In this document: one piece after another, positions 15,450 through 25,043 of the stretch
Numbering within the stretch: position 1 is the first letter of the stretch
Layout: the number at the start of each line of letters is the position of its first letter
Assembly: GCF_002222655.1 (NCBI RefSeq)
Contig: NZ_CP022423.1
Coordinates: 1,860,001 to 1,924,000 of the forward strand
Direction of reading: 5' to 3'
DNA from: Vitreoscilla filiformis
GTDB lineage: Bacteria; Pseudomonadota; Gammaproteobacteria; Burkholderiales; Burkholderiaceae_C
DNA: 64,000 bases
Translations under genes and position numbers: made by a program
The notes under the pieces: model-generated
What the model was told of the DNA's origin: nothing
Database searches by the model: none
The model's input: the letters and a program-made list of their open reading frames with translations, nothing else

Positions 15450-16968
15450 TCGGCAGAATCAAGTGCAGCGGGCCGTGTCGCTGCCAGTTTTCGGCTTCCT
15501 CGCGCAGCAGATAAACCGTGGCCGGATGGGCTTGCGCCCAGCGCATGCTGTACCGCAATTCCACTTGATGGTCGGTGCGTACCAGGCGCCAAGCCCGATC
15601 GTCAATCGATTGGCGGGCGTGGCACTTCAAAATCGCCAGGCGCAAGCACAGCAGTTGCCAAGCGCTCACAGGGCGGCGCAAGCAGCTCTCCACCTTACGC
15701 AACCCGCCACGCTGTCCCAAAATCAGTTCCGATAGGCGGCGCTGCTGGCTCTGTGAGAACCCCACGGCATCGACGTGGGCCATCAGGTAGGCACTGTGTC
15801 GATGGTGATCGTGGTGCGACACCATCAGCCCCATTTCATGCAGGGCGGTGGCCCAGCGCAATTCGGCGGCGTCGTGAGGGGTCACTTCGGGCAAGGCCAG
15901 TTGTCGGAACAGCGTTTGCGCCAGGGTGCCCACACGGGTGGCTTGAGCCACATCGACTTGGAACCGCTGCTGCAAGGCCTGAACGGCTTCGTCCCGAGGA
16001 TCGTGGCCCGTGCGCGGGTGAGCGGCGGCGTACAGCCGATCGTGCAAATCCACGATCACCCCTTGGCGCAGGGCCCCTTTGGCTGGGCGCAGAGCCTCGA
16101 TCCCAAAGTGAATCAGCAGGGTGTAAAGAATGGCCACACCACCCGGCAGAACAGCGCGACGTTCCGGTTTCAGCCCGGGCAATTCCAAACGATCGACGTG
16201 GCCAGCTTCGATGCAGCGCAGAATCAGCCAACGCAGCGCTTCGGGCGTGACGACGCCGTCGGTGATGCCGCTGCCCTCCAGCACATCAGCCACCGCACCT
16301 GCCGTGCCGGACGATCCCAGGGCTTCTTGCCAGCGCTCCGGCTTGAAAATTTGCAGCGCTTCTTCGAACGCCGCACCGGCGGCGATTTGCGCGGTGCGGA
16401 ACCCTTCGGCGCTGATGTGGCCGTCGGGAAAGTGGCGCATGGACAAGCTCACACTGCCGACTTGGAAAGACTCCGCTTCCAGCGGCGTGCGGCCTTGGCC
16501 CAAGATCAGTTCGGTGGAGCGCCCCCCGATGTCGATCACCAAGCGCGGTGGTTCGGCGGGTTGCAAGTGGGCCACGCCGGCAAAAATCAGCCGAGCTTCC
16601 TCGCGCCCGGAAATCACCTCAATGGGAAACCCCAGTGCCTGTTCGGCCAAGGTCAGAAAATCATTGCGGTTGCGGGCCTCGCGCAGCGTTTGCGTGGCCA
16701 CGGCGCGGATGTGTGTGGCGGGCCAGCCTTGCAGGATGTCAGCGAAACGGCGCAGGCAGGCCAGGCCCCGTTCGACAGCCTCACCGGTGAGCATGCTGTG
16801 CTCGTCCAAACCTGCGCCCAGCCGGACGGTTTCTTTGAAGTAGCGTGAACGTTTGTAGCGGCCGGCCACGAGTTGGCCGAGTTCGAGGCGGAAACTGTTC
16901 GAACCCATGTCGATGCAGGCCAAGGGGTGCGACAGCGGCGCCATATCAGAAGAGCGTGACGTGGTCAT
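15433..16968 (-). CDS. ppx: exopolyphosphatase (Ppx/GppA family)
   Basis: This 511-residue enzyme removes phosphate from polyphosphate ends and may also hydrolyse pppGpp. The actin-like ATPase fold gives ACIDMGSNSFRLELGQ and VIDIGGRSTELILGQG, and the C-terminal HD-like half contains LHEMGLMVSHHDHHRHSAY. Length matches the long bacterial Ppx type. The start at 16968 (MTTSRSSDM) lies just before the conserved core; an internal ATG 8 codons later is possible. ppx is often beside ppk in relatives. No ppk is seen in this window. Confidence 0.93.
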   Translation of the reverse strand: MTTSRSSDMAPLSHPLACIDMGSNSFRLELGQLVAGRYKRSRYFKETVRLGAGLDEHSMLTGEAVERGLACLRRFADILQGWPATHIRAVATQTLREARNRNDFLTLAEQALGFPIEVISGREEARLIFAGVAHLQPAEPPRLVIDIGGRSTELILGQGRTPLEAESFQVGSVSLSMRHFPDGHISAEGFRTAQIAAGAAFEEALQIFKPERWQEALGSSGTAGAVADVLEGSGITDGVVTPEALRWLILRCIEAGHVDRLELPGLKPERRAVLPGGVAILYTLLIHFGIEALRPAKGALRQGVIVDLHDRLYAAAHPRTGHDPRDEAVQALQQRFQVDVAQATRVGTLAQTLFRQLALPEVTPHDAAELRWATALHEMGLMVSHHDHHRHSAYLMAHVDAVGFSQSQQRRLSELILGQRGGLRKVESCLRRPVSAWQLLCLRLAILKCHARQSIDDRAWRLVRTDHQVELRYSMRWAQAHPATVYLLREEAENWQRHGPLHLILPITPTV

Positions 16969-17015
16969 GATGGGCGGATTGTGCCCGGCGCAGATGACAC
17001 CGCCCCGAGGGGCCG

Positions 17016-19313
17016 TCAGGCGGTGGCGCCGAGGTGGGGGATGGTGACGGTGCAGACGATGCCGCGCTCTTCGCGTTCGCGCCACACCACGGTGCCGCCC
17101 AGCAGTTTGACGCGCTTGCGGATACCCCCCAGCCCCAAACCATGTGACCAGCGGGCCGGATCGCGTCCGATGCCGTCGTCACTGATGACCAGGGTGAAGG
17201 CGCCTTGCAGCAACTGCCCGCGCACATCGATGTGGTGCGCTTTGGCATGGGCGATGCCGTTGCTGACCAGCTCGCGCAAGATGCGCGTTAAGGAAGACCA
17301 TTGCACCACGCTGAGCATCATGTCGGCGTCTTGTTCGAAATGCCAGGCGAGTTCACAGCCGGCGGCTTCGAGGCGGTGGGCGATGTCGGTTTTCCACTCC
17401 GCCGAGGCCAGCGACAGGGGCTGCTGGCGCGAGGCCAGCCCACGGGTGAGCGTCTTCAGATCTTGCAGGGTGTGGCGGACATAGTCCTCCATCTCCTTGT
17501 TGGGCGCTTTGTACATCAGCGTGAGCAGGCGGGCACCGATGTCATCGTGCAGATCCTGGGCGATGCGGGTGCGTTCCTCGCTGCGCCCGCGCTCGACCGC
17601 TCGGTCATGGGCCAGAGCGCGCATGAGCTGCTCGACCACCCGATCGGCCAGCCGAGCATCTTCCAGTGAGAACAACCGCTTGCCGCGTTCGGCAAAACGC
17701 AGCACGGCGATGCCTTCAACGCTGGGCGTGGGGGTGGCCGTCAACTTGGGAATGGGCACCAGCAGCACTGCGCCGTTGTGGGTGATGCGGCTGTGGCGCA
17801 GACGGCCATCCAGGCGGCTGGTGTCCAGCGGTTCAAAGACGTGGCTGAGCAGGTTCACCAAGCAATCGGCAGCCCGCTCGGGGCGCGCTTCGACTTCCCG
17901 TGCGATGCGGTACAAGTGCTGGAACACCCGTTCGGTGGTCACGACGCGGGCGCCCATCATCTGGTTGAGCAGCCATTGCCGCAAGGCGGCGTAAGTGCCC
18001 AGCGCCAAAAACAAGGACAACGTCAGCGATGTGAACTGGCTGAGTGAGAACACGGCCACGAACAGCAAATCGACCGAGGTGGCCAGGGTGCTGATGCCTG
18101 CCAACATGGCGAACTCACGCATGACGCTGCGTGATCGGGCGATGAAGGGCACCAACAACACCACCGAGGCAAAGAACACGTTCCACACCACCGGGCCCAC
18201 TGCGGCAACAGGTTGTAGTCCGGTGGGCAACATCGGGGTCCAGGCCACGGCCAGGGTCAGCAGCCCCAGTGTGGCGGTGGTGACGATGCTGAAACGGCGC
18301 ATCACCAGCACAAAGGGATGGGGCTCGACGCGATAGGCGTGCGTCAGCAGCACAAAACAAAGGAGGCCATTCAGGAGCAGCAGAGCTTGGGCCCACCACC
18401 ATTCGTGGGCCAACAAGTCGGCTTGTGCCAAAAGCGCGTACACCCCCATGGCCACCCAATTGGCACCGGCCAGCCAGCGCGGCCAAGTGGCGCCGTTCAT
18501 CGGATGCCAAGCCGCCGACTGCACAATGGCCGCGCCGGTCAACAAATCTAGGCCGATGCGCCACAAGGCTTCATCGGCGTGTACCCCCAGCGGAATCAAC
18601 GTTGGCACTGAGGCCACAGCGGCCAGCATCAACTGCCCACTTTGGGCCAGAGCCATGATGGCGTACAGGGCGCTGCGTGGCTGGGGCTGCACCAGCGGCA
18701 CGATCCACGCCACGATGAACAGCAGCAGCGCCAAGCTGCTCATGAGCCAGAACGTGGTGCCCAACCCCAGGTAACCCCTGGGCTGGGTGGTGACATCGAC
18801 AGCGCGGCCATCGGTGAACGCCAGCGTCAGAGGGCCTTGTGCCAGCGCTTCGGCCAAGTGTTGCCGGGCGTGGGCGAGCTGGTCACGGGTGGCATCGTCG
18901 GCCAGCCAGCGCGGGGAGTGGGCCAGGCTGCCGCTGGACAAAGGCAGGGTGTCCCCAGTGGCTGTGCGGATGCCATCCAGTTGCGCGCCGATGAAAGGAC
19001 GCAGCAGCGGCGAAGCCGTGCCATCGGCGATCAGATCCCCACTGCTGGCGTGGCGCCATTGGATCGGCAGTTCCGGAGCCAGTGCCAACCAGCGGGCCAA
19101 AAAAAACACCGCCAAGCAGCCGACGATGACGACGCCGAGCAGCAGCCGCCGTCGCCAAGCAATGCCCGTCAGGCTCACTGCATCGGGCAAAACGATCGGA
19201 TCCAGGGATCGGGTGTCAAACAGCGAGTCGCCTGAGCCTGCGGTCGTGTCGGCCCCGGAGCGTGTCGGGGGGGAAAACGTGGAGTGGGACACGGTAAGGG
19301 GCGGATCGGCCAA
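17016..19313 (-). CDS. membrane sensor histidine kinase, HisKA_3 type
   Basis: This 765-residue protein has an N-terminal membrane anchor (LLLGVVIVGCLAVFFLARWL), a periplasmic segment of about 120 residues, then a multi-spanning region of about seven to eight helices that ends near residue 430. The cytoplasmic part has a GAF-like stretch, the dimerisation/phosphoacceptor box RIAQDLHDDIGARLLTL (His589) and a HATPase with SNGIAHAKA and DDGIGRDP. This is the NarX/DegS kind that pairs with LuxR-type regulators. The response-regulator gene ends 6 bp upstream on the same strand, so the two form an operon. The input signal is unknown. Confidence 0.88.
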   Translation of the reverse strand: MADPPLTVSHSTFSPPTRSGADTTAGSGDSLFDTRSLDPIVLPDAVSLTGIAWRRRLLLGVVIVGCLAVFFLARWLALAPELPIQWRHASSGDLIADGTASPLLRPFIGAQLDGIRTATGDTLPLSSGSLAHSPRWLADDATRDQLAHARQHLAEALAQGPLTLAFTDGRAVDVTTQPRGYLGLGTTFWLMSSLALLLFIVAWIVPLVQPQPRSALYAIMALAQSGQLMLAAVASVPTLIPLGVHADEALWRIGLDLLTGAAIVQSAAWHPMNGATWPRWLAGANWVAMGVYALLAQADLLAHEWWWAQALLLLNGLLCFVLLTHAYRVEPHPFVLVMRRFSIVTTATLGLLTLAVAWTPMLPTGLQPVAAVGPVVWNVFFASVVLLVPFIARSRSVMREFAMLAGISTLATSVDLLFVAVFSLSQFTSLTLSLFLALGTYAALRQWLLNQMMGARVVTTERVFQHLYRIAREVEARPERAADCLVNLLSHVFEPLDTSRLDGRLRHSRITHNGAVLLVPIPKLTATPTPSVEGIAVLRFAERGKRLFSLEDARLADRVVEQLMRALAHDRAVERGRSEERTRIAQDLHDDIGARLLTLMYKAPNKEMEDYVRHTLQDLKTLTRGLASRQQPLSLASAEWKTDIAHRLEAAGCELAWHFEQDADMMLSVVQWSSLTRILRELVSNGIAHAKAHHIDVRGQLLQGAFTLVISDDGIGRDPARWSHGLGLGGIRKRVKLLGGTVVWREREERGIVCTVTIPHLGATA

Positions 19314-19319
19314 CGCAGG

Positions 19320-20057
19320 TCAAACCAACCCTTGTTTGCTCGCTAGCACTGCCGCTTCCGCCCGGCTCGACACGTTGAGCTTGCGGTAAATCGACTTGAT
19401 ATGGTCATTGACCGTGAACCACTTGATGCCCATCAACGAGGCAATTTCTTTGATGGTGAAACCCTTGCTGAGGTAAGTCAGCACTTCGATTTCGCGGGGG
19501 GTCAAGTGCGGTAACTCGACGGGACGCTCGATCTGGACAGGGGCTTTGGCGCTGATGCTGACCGGCGCGGCTGGGCTGAGACCTGACGGCGGCGGGGCGT
19601 CAGTCGGCATGCCGTGGCGGAAGTGGGTCAGCAAGCGCCGGGCGATCGCGGGGGACAGCGGTGGCTGCCCCAGCACGATTTTGCGCAGTTCCTCGACCAG
19701 CACTTCGAAGCGGTCTTCCTTGAGCAGGTAGCCATCGGCCCCGCACTGGAGGGCGGGGAACAAGTGGTCATCGTCCGAATAGAGGGTGGTGACCACTTTG
19801 GTGGCGGGGTACTGGGTCAGTTCGGCCAGCAACTCCATCCCGTTGCCGTCAGGCAGCTCCAAATCGAGCAGCATGAGTTTGAACGGGTCGGTGCCGTGCA
19901 TACCGTGCGGCCCTGTCAGGGCGATTTGCGCCCGGGCCGTCTCCAGGTCACCTGCTTCAACCACGGCGATGGTGTCGCTAAAGGCCTCTTTGAGGACTTT
20001 GCAGAGAAAGGCCCGTGCCACCGGGTTGTCTTCCAGGATCAGTACTTTGACGGTCAT
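19320..20057 (-). CDS. NarL/FixJ-family response regulator
   Basis: This 245-residue protein has a receiver domain ([14 protein letters not shown], phosphoacceptor Asp65 in [10 protein letters not shown], conserved Lys in GYLLKED), a linker of about 50 residues rich in Pro, and a C-terminal LuxR helix-turn-helix ([34 protein letters not shown]). The linker is longer than usual. The start [11 protein letters not shown] at 20057 is chosen; an ATG 8 codons upstream is possible. It lies immediately before the histidine kinase and divergently from surE, 90 bp apart. Confidence 0.9.
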   Translation of the reverse strand: MTVKVLILEDNPVARAFLCKVLKEAFSDTIAVVEAGDLETARAQIALTGPHGMHGTDPFKLMLLDLELPDGNGMELLAELTQYPATKVVTTLYSDDDHLFPALQCGADGYLLKEDRFEVLVEELRKIVLGQPPLSPAIARRLLTHFRHGMPTDAPPPSGLSPAAPVSISAKAPVQIERPVELPHLTPREIEVLTYLSKGFTIKEIASLMGIKWFTVNDHIKSIYRKLNVSSRAEAAVLASKQGLV

Positions 20058-20133
20058 GGCTGGCGCTTTTGCAAGTTTCAAATGCGGGGGGTGATCCTAT
20101 CAGGCTTGAACTCGGGTGCGGCGGGTGCCTGCC

Positions 20134-20139
20134 TACAAT
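20134..20139 (+). promoter_or_regulatory. -10 box close to the surE start
   Basis: TACAAT lies only 8 nt before the surE ATG at 20148, and no strong -35 is evident. If it is used, the transcript would start at or next to the start codon. Confidence 0.4.
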
Positions 20140-20147
20140 CGCCGCGT

Positions 20148-20918
20148 ATGCGAATCTTGATTTCCAATGACGACGGCTACTTGGCGCCCGGCCTGCTGGC
20201 CTTGGTGCAAGCATGCCAAGGGCTGGCCGAGGTGGACGTGGTGGCGCCAGAGCAAAACGCCAGTGGCACCTCCAATTCGCTGAGTTTGCATCGGCCCCTG
20301 TCGGTGTTCAAAGCGACCACGGGGGCGCAGGCTGGATTTCACTACGTCAACGGAACGCCGTCGGATTGTGTCCACATCGCGCTGACTGGGTTGCTGCCGC
20401 AACGGCCCGATTTGGTCATTTCTGGCATCAACCAAGGCGCCAACATGGGCGACGATACGCTGTACTCTGGCACAGTGGCCGCAGCGATGGAGGGGTATCA
20501 ATTCGGCATCCCGGCGGTGGCTTTTTCGCAGGTGGATCGCGGGTGGGCTCACCTGGATGCAGCCGCCGCCACGGCCCGTCGGGTGCTGGAGTCTGTGTGG
20601 CCCCAAGTGGCGCAGGCCCAGCAGACGCGCCGGCCATGGTTGTTGAACGTCAACATGCCCAACGAGCCCGACACGGCATCGCTGCCGTGGGCCGTGACGC
20701 GGCTGGGGCGGCGCCACGCCAGCGAACCGGTGATTCGCCAAATCAGTCCACGCGGGGACACGCTCTACTGGATCGGCGCAGCAGGTGCCGCCTGCGACGG
20801 CGCCGCAGGCACAGACTTTCACGCCACGGAGCACCGCCAGGTGTCCATCACGCCGCTGCACGTTGATCTGACCGACCACGCCAGCTTGCCGGAATGGGCT
20901 GCCCGCCTGCAACCATGA
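20148..20918 (+). CDS. surE: 5'/3'-nucleotidase SurE
   Basis: SurE is a metal-dependent phosphatase acting on nucleoside monophosphates and short polyphosphate, linked to stationary-phase survival. The 256-residue protein starts [16 protein letters not shown] with the metal-binding DD, and shows [31 protein letters not shown] and [26 protein letters not shown]. Length is normal. The stop overlaps the pcm start (ATGA). The surE-pcm-nlpD order is conserved in beta- and gammaproteobacteria. Confidence 0.96.
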   Translation: MRILISNDDGYLAPGLLALVQACQGLAEVDVVAPEQNASGTSNSLSLHRPLSVFKATTGAQAGFHYVNGTPSDCVHIALTGLLPQRPDLVISGINQGANMGDDTLYSGTVAAAMEGYQFGIPAVAFSQVDRGWAHLDAAAATARRVLESVWPQVAQAQQTRRPWLLNVNMPNEPDTASLPWAVTRLGRRHASEPVIRQISPRGDTLYWIGAAGAACDGAAGTDFHATEHRQVSITPLHVDLTDHASLPEWAARLQP

Positions 20919-21727
20919 CGAGCGGACAGGCTGGGGCGGAGCGACGCCGGCGTTTTCCGGCACGCTGGTCGCACCAGCCCGCAGACGTTCGGGTGGAAAG
21001 TAGGTCTTCGGTGTCTCCAACCATCGTGGACGTACCGGCGTCGGTGCGCGACGCTCTGGGGGATGACAAGGCGGCCATGCGTTTGCGCATGGTGCGTTGG
21101 CTGTGTGCCCAAGGGGTGCGCGATGAGCGGGTGTTGCGGGCGTTGGCGGCGGTGCCGCGTCATCGCTTTGTCAACAGTGCGCTTTGGGATCAGGCGTACG
21201 AGGACACCAGTTTGCCCATCGGGTATGGCCAAACGATTTCCAAGCCTTCGGTGGTGGCCCGCATGTTGGAGTGGCTGTTGCTGGGACGCAATGCCCAAAC
21301 CCTGGGGCATCTCGGACGGGTGCTGGAGATCGGGTCAGGGTGTGGTTATCAAACACGGGTGTTGAGTTTGCTGGCGCCGATGGTGGTGTCGGCGGAGCGG
21401 TTGCAGCCGCTGCACCATTTGGCGGTGGAGCATCTGCGACGCTGGCGTGTCCCGGGGGCAGGGGACTGCGTGCTGGTGTTTCAGGATGGCTCGGCGGGCG
21501 TGGCGCCGCATGCGCCGTTTGACAGCATCGTGGCCGCCGCCAGCGCAGAGTGCATCCCTCCGGCATGGTTGGAGCAACTGAGAATTGGGGGCCGGCTGGT
21601 GGCGCCGGTGCAGGCGCCCAATGGTGCCGGGCAGGTGCTGCTGATCGTCGATCGAACGCCCCAAGGTTGGCAGACCTTGCAGGGCGAGGGTGTGCAGTTC
21701 GTCCCTCTAAAATCAGGAACCGCCTAA
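20915..21727 (+). CDS. pcm: protein-L-isoaspartate O-methyltransferase
   Basis: Pcm methylates isoaspartyl residues of damaged proteins with S-adenosylmethionine, starting their repair. The 270-residue protein shows [38 protein letters not shown], the SAM loop [18 protein letters not shown] and [16 protein letters not shown]. About 45 N-terminal residues (Arg/Ser/Pro-rich) precede the usual domain. The start at 20915 is selected for its ATGA overlap with surE, but a later start cannot be excluded. Confidence 0.92.
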   Translation: MTSGQAGAERRRRFPARWSHQPADVRVESRSSVSPTIVDVPASVRDALGDDKAAMRLRMVRWLCAQGVRDERVLRALAAVPRHRFVNSALWDQAYEDTSLPIGYGQTISKPSVVARMLEWLLLGRNAQTLGHLGRVLEIGSGCGYQTRVLSLLAPMVVSAERLQPLHHLAVEHLRRWRVPGAGDCVLVFQDGSAGVAPHAPFDSIVAAASAECIPPAWLEQLRIGGRLVAPVQAPNGAGQVLLIVDRTPQGWQTLQGEGVQFVPLKSGTA

Positions 21728-21753
21728 GTCATTGAGAGAGGGGAAGAGCTACT

Positions 21754-22632
21754 GTGAACCTGTTGACCCACCACCGGACTCTTTCCACGGGATTGGCATG
21801 TGCGGCTTTGTTGAGCCTGGTCGCGTGCTCCACGCCTGAAACTGCGGGCACGGGCACAGTGCCGCGCACGGGCGGCAATGCCTACAGCACGGGCGCTGGG
21901 CAAGTGCATGTGGTGCAGCCGGGAGAGACCTTGAGCCGCATCGCCCAATCGTATGGGCGCACTTGGCAAGAATTGGCCCGCTGGAACAACCTGACCGATC
22001 CGAACCGCTTGGCGGTGGGGCAGTCCTTGCGAGTCACTCCGCCTGGCACGGCCACAGCCACTGCACCTGCCACATCCACGGGGACCACTGGCGGCAGTCC
22101 CAGCACCAGCACCGAGACACCCACCCCGAGCACCGTGGGCACGCCTCCGACGACCGGCGCTGCCGGAACTTCAGCCACTGGCAGCGTGATGCCCAGCCCG
22201 TCGGCCATCGTCAACCCTGCGGTGGGCATGGCGGTCGATCCGGCGGACAGTCTCACAGACGCCCAAGGCATCCGCTGGAGTTGGCCGGCCTTGGGCACGG
22301 TGATCGTTGGGTACGGCGACGGGGGCAGCAAAGGCGTGTCGATTGCTGGCAAGCCGGGGGATGCCGTCATGGCGGCTGCCGATGGGCGTGTGGTGTACGC
22401 CGGATCGGGGCTGCGTGGCTACGGCAACCTCATCATCGTCAAGCACTCGACCTCATTCCTCACGGCCTACGCCCACAACCAAGCCCTGTTGGTCAAAGAG
22501 GATCAGGCCGTCAAGCGCGGACAAAAAATCGCCGAGATGGGTTCGATCGATGCGGATCGTGTCAAGCTGCACTTTGAGGTGCGCAAAGATGGCAAGCCTG
22601 TCGATCCGGTGAAGTACCTGCCGGCTCGCTGA
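21754..22632 (+). CDS. nlpD: LysM/M23 lipoprotein, NlpD-like amidase activator
   Basis: This 292-residue lipoprotein (GTG start; lipobox LVAC, Cys25) has one LysM domain (VVQPGETLSRIAQSYGRTWQELARWNN, about 52-95), a long Thr/Pro/Gly-rich linker, and a C-terminal M23/LytM domain (GKPGDAVMAAADGRVVYAG, GYGNLIIVKHSTSFLTAYAHN, VKLHFEVRKDGKPVDP). The catalytic His of the first zinc motif is replaced (GKPGD instead of HxGxD). This is typical of NlpD/EnvC proteins, which activate amidases rather than cut peptidoglycan. rpoS, which normally follows nlpD, is absent: rlmD starts 37 bp later. Confidence 0.9.
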   Translation: MNLLTHHRTLSTGLACAALLSLVACSTPETAGTGTVPRTGGNAYSTGAGQVHVVQPGETLSRIAQSYGRTWQELARWNNLTDPNRLAVGQSLRVTPPGTATATAPATSTGTTGGSPSTSTETPTPSTVGTPPTTGAAGTSATGSVMPSPSAIVNPAVGMAVDPADSLTDAQGIRWSWPALGTVIVGYGDGGSKGVSIAGKPGDAVMAAADGRVVYAGSGLRGYGNLIIVKHSTSFLTAYAHNQALLVKEDQAVKRGQKIAEMGSIDADRVKLHFEVRKDGKPVDPVKYLPAR

Positions 22633-22633
22633 T

Positions 22634-22667
22634 TTGGCAGAGGGGCATCTGGCGGGATAATCCCGCC
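22634..22667 (+). promoter_or_regulatory. promoter and perfect inverted repeat abutting rlmD
   Basis: TTGGCA (22634-22639) and GATAAT (22656-22661) are 16 bp apart. The -10 lies inside a perfect inverted repeat GGCGGGA-TAA-TCCCGCC (22651-22667) that ends 2 nt before the rlmD ATG. The transcript would be leaderless or nearly so. The palindrome may act as an operator. Confidence 0.45.
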
Positions 22668-22669
22668 CC

Positions 22670-24016
22670 ATGACTCAGAAGGACGAATGGCTCAAGGTCG
22701 AATCACTCGACATGGAAGCCCAGGGCGTGGCCCACAACAGCGAAGGCAAGGTCGTTTTCATTGAAGGCGCCTTGCCCGGTGAAGAAGTGCAGGTGGACGT
22801 GGGCCGCCGCAAGAACCAGTGGGAGCAGGCGACGATGCGCCTGCTGCGCCGCGAGAGTTCGCAGCGCGTGCGCCCGGGTTGCCCCCACTTTGGTTTGCAT
22901 GCCGGTGCTTGCGGGGGCTGCAAGATGCAGCACCTCGACGCTGCCGCCCAAGTGGCGATCAAACAGCGTGTGCTGGAGGACAACCTGCAACACCTCGGCA
23001 AAGTGCGTGCCGAGCGCATGTTGCGCCCGGTGGAAGGCCCGACCTGGGGTTATCGCTTCCGCGCCCGGTTGTCGGTGCGTTACGTGCCGCGCAAGGAAAC
23101 AGTGCTGGTGGGCTTTCACGAGCGCAAATCGCGCTACGTGGCGGACATGCAGGTCTGCAAAGTGCTGCCCGAGCACGTAAGCGCCATGCTCATGCCGCTG
23201 CGTGAGCTGATCGGCAGCATGGACGCCCGCGACCGCTTGCCGCAAATCGAGCTGGCCATCGGCGATGGCATCACCGCGCTGGTGCTGCGCAATTTGGAAC
23301 CGCTGTCCGCTGCCGATGCGCAGCGCTTGCGGGACTTCGCGGCCATTCACCAAGTTCAATGGTGGCTGCAACCCAAGGGGCCGGACACGGTGCATTTGCT
23401 GGACGAAGGCGGCCCGCAACTGGCCTACAGCCTGCCCGAGTTTGGCCTGAAGATGCCCTTCAAGCCGACCGACTTCACCCAGGTGAACCACCACATCAAC
23501 ACCGTGCTGGTGGGCCGGGCGCTGCGCATGCTGGATGCGCAACCCGATGAGCGGGTGATCGACTGGTTCTGCGGCCTGGGCAACTTCACCCTGCCGATTG
23601 CCACCCAAGCGCGTGAGGTGCTGGGCATCGAAGGCAGCGAGGCGCTGGTGGCGCGTTCACGCGAAAACGCCCAATTCAATGGCCGCACCAATGCCACGTT
23701 TGCGGCGCGCAACCTGTTCGAGCTGGGGCCGGATGATCTCGTGGCCTATGGCCAGGCCAGCAAGTGGCTGGTCGATCCACCGCGTGAAGGCGCCTTCGCG
23801 CTGTGCAAGGCGCTGGGCGACATCCAAGCCGAGCCGCGTGAGGGTTGGACGCCGCCCAAGCGCATCGTTTACGTGAGCTGCAACCCGGCGACGCTGGCGC
23901 GTGACGCTGGTTTGCTGGTGCATGTGGCGGGGTATCGCTGCGTCACCGCTGGGGTGGTGAACATGTTCCCGCACACGGCGCATGTGGAAAGCATGGCCGT
24001 GTTTGAGCGCGACTGA
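22670..24016 (+). CDS. rlmD: 23S rRNA (uracil-1939-C5)-methyltransferase
   Basis: RlmD (448 residues) methylates U1939 of 23S rRNA and needs a 4Fe-4S cluster. Residues about 11-60 form a TRAM domain ([29 protein letters not shown]). Cluster cysteines appear in [18 protein letters not shown]. The SAM-binding part has [16 protein letters not shown], and the catalytic cysteine is in [13 protein letters not shown] near the C-terminus. It occupies the position after rpoS in relatives but here directly follows nlpD. A bidirectional terminator follows. Confidence 0.96.
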   Translation: MTQKDEWLKVESLDMEAQGVAHNSEGKVVFIEGALPGEEVQVDVGRRKNQWEQATMRLLRRESSQRVRPGCPHFGLHAGACGGCKMQHLDAAAQVAIKQRVLEDNLQHLGKVRAERMLRPVEGPTWGYRFRARLSVRYVPRKETVLVGFHERKSRYVADMQVCKVLPEHVSAMLMPLRELIGSMDARDRLPQIELAIGDGITALVLRNLEPLSAADAQRLRDFAAIHQVQWWLQPKGPDTVHLLDEGGPQLAYSLPEFGLKMPFKPTDFTQVNHHINTVLVGRALRMLDAQPDERVIDWFCGLGNFTLPIATQAREVLGIEGSEALVARSRENAQFNGRTNATFAARNLFELGPDDLVAYGQASKWLVDPPREGAFALCKALGDIQAEPREGWTPPKRIVYVSCNPATLARDAGLLVHVAGYRCVTAGVVNMFPHTAHVESMAVFERD

Positions 24017-24034
24017 CCCCTCGCGGCACACCAT

Positions 24035-24067
24035 GAAAAAGGGCTCCCGAGGGAGCCCTTTGTTTTT
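24035..24067. terminator. bidirectional intrinsic terminator
   Basis: AAGGGCTCCC (24039-24048) and GGGAGCCCTT (24051-24060) form a perfect 10-bp stem with a 2-nt GA gap in the middle. It is flanked by AAAAA on the left and TGTTTTT on the right, so it can stop both rlmD and the convergent Bax-inhibitor-like gene. Confidence 0.88.
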
Positions 24068-24083
24068 GCTGCGAAGCGGGTGC

Positions 24084-24776
24084 TTATTCGCGTTCGCCGC
24101 CGAAGATGCCCAGCAGGGACAGCAGGCTCTGGAACACGTTGTAGATGTCCAGATAGATGGCCAGCGTGGCGGCGATGTAGTTGGTCTCACCGCCGTCGAT
24201 GACGCGCTTGATGTCGTAGAGCATGAAGGCCGAGAACAGGCCGATGCACAGCACCGACAAGGTCAGCATCAGCGCGCTGGACTGCATGAACACGTTGAGG
24301 ATGCCGGCCACCAGCACGATCAAGGCACCGACCATCAAGAACTTGCCCATGCCGCTCAGGTCACGCTTGATGACGCTGGCCAGCGTGGCCATGCCGACGA
24401 ACACCAGGGCGGTGCCACCGAAGGCGGTCATGATGAGCGAAGGGCCGTTCTGGAAGCCGAGGATCGCAGCGATCAAGCGCGACAGCATCAGGCCCATGAA
24501 GAACGTGAAGGCCAGCAGCACGCCGACACCGGTGGCCGATTCCTTGGTCTTCTCAATCGCGTACATGAAGCCGAAGGCGCCGGCCATGAACACGATCATG
24601 CTCACCATCGGGTTCATGAGGGTGGCAATGCCTGTCGCAACGCCAACCCAGGCCCCCAACACCGTTGGCAGCATCGACACAGCGAGCAGCCAGTAAGTGT
24701 TGCGCAGCACGCGGTTGCGTTGGGCCAGCGAGCCTGTGCCGGCGCTGCCGGTATAGGTTTGCAGGCTGTCGTACAT
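24084..24776 (-). CDS. Bax inhibitor-1/YccA family membrane protein
   Basis: This 230-residue protein has seven predicted membrane helices, for example YWLLAVSMLPTVLGAWVGVA, MVSMIVFMAGAFGFMYAI, SLIMTAFGGTALVFVGMATLA and FLMVGALIVLVAGILNVFM. The C-terminal NYIAATLAIYLDIYNVFQSLLSLLG is the family signature. YccA modulates FtsH; other family members are calcium-leak channels. The start at 24776 has GGAGG 5 nt upstream. A much longer in-frame extension upstream is rejected because it is antisense to the DUF1566 gene. Confidence 0.93.
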   Translation of the reverse strand: MYDSLQTYTGSAGTGSLAQRNRVLRNTYWLLAVSMLPTVLGAWVGVATGIATLMNPMVSMIVFMAGAFGFMYAIEKTKESATGVGVLLAFTFFMGLMLSRLIAAILGFQNGPSLIMTAFGGTALVFVGMATLASVIKRDLSGMGKFLMVGALIVLVAGILNVFMQSSALMLTLSVLCIGLFSAFMLYDIKRVIDGGETNYIAATLAIYLDIYNVFQSLLSLLGIFGGERE

Positions 24777-25043
24777 GGAACCTCCAGAGAAGATGAGGGG
24801 GTGGAAACAAGCGCCGGGGCGCTGGAACTGCCGGGATTGGCATTGGCTGCTCTGATCGAGCGGCGGGATTCTAGTTCCCGCTCGTTGCTTTGATGGGGCG
24901 CAGCGGCGTGGCGGAAGGGGCGTCGGGTGTCCCCTGAAACGGGCGCTGAGTCGGTTGCTGCCTTGTAAAGTTGGGCCTTGCTCCCTCGGGTGGCACGCCA
25001 GAGGGGGGCGTGCTGGCCGTTTGCCGGTGTTTGGGAGATGAAC

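Noticed and set aside
24084..24893. Long plus-strand frame rich in His/Gln/Asp (23982-24893)
   Set aside because: It is the antisense shadow of the membrane protein gene and runs through the bidirectional terminator.
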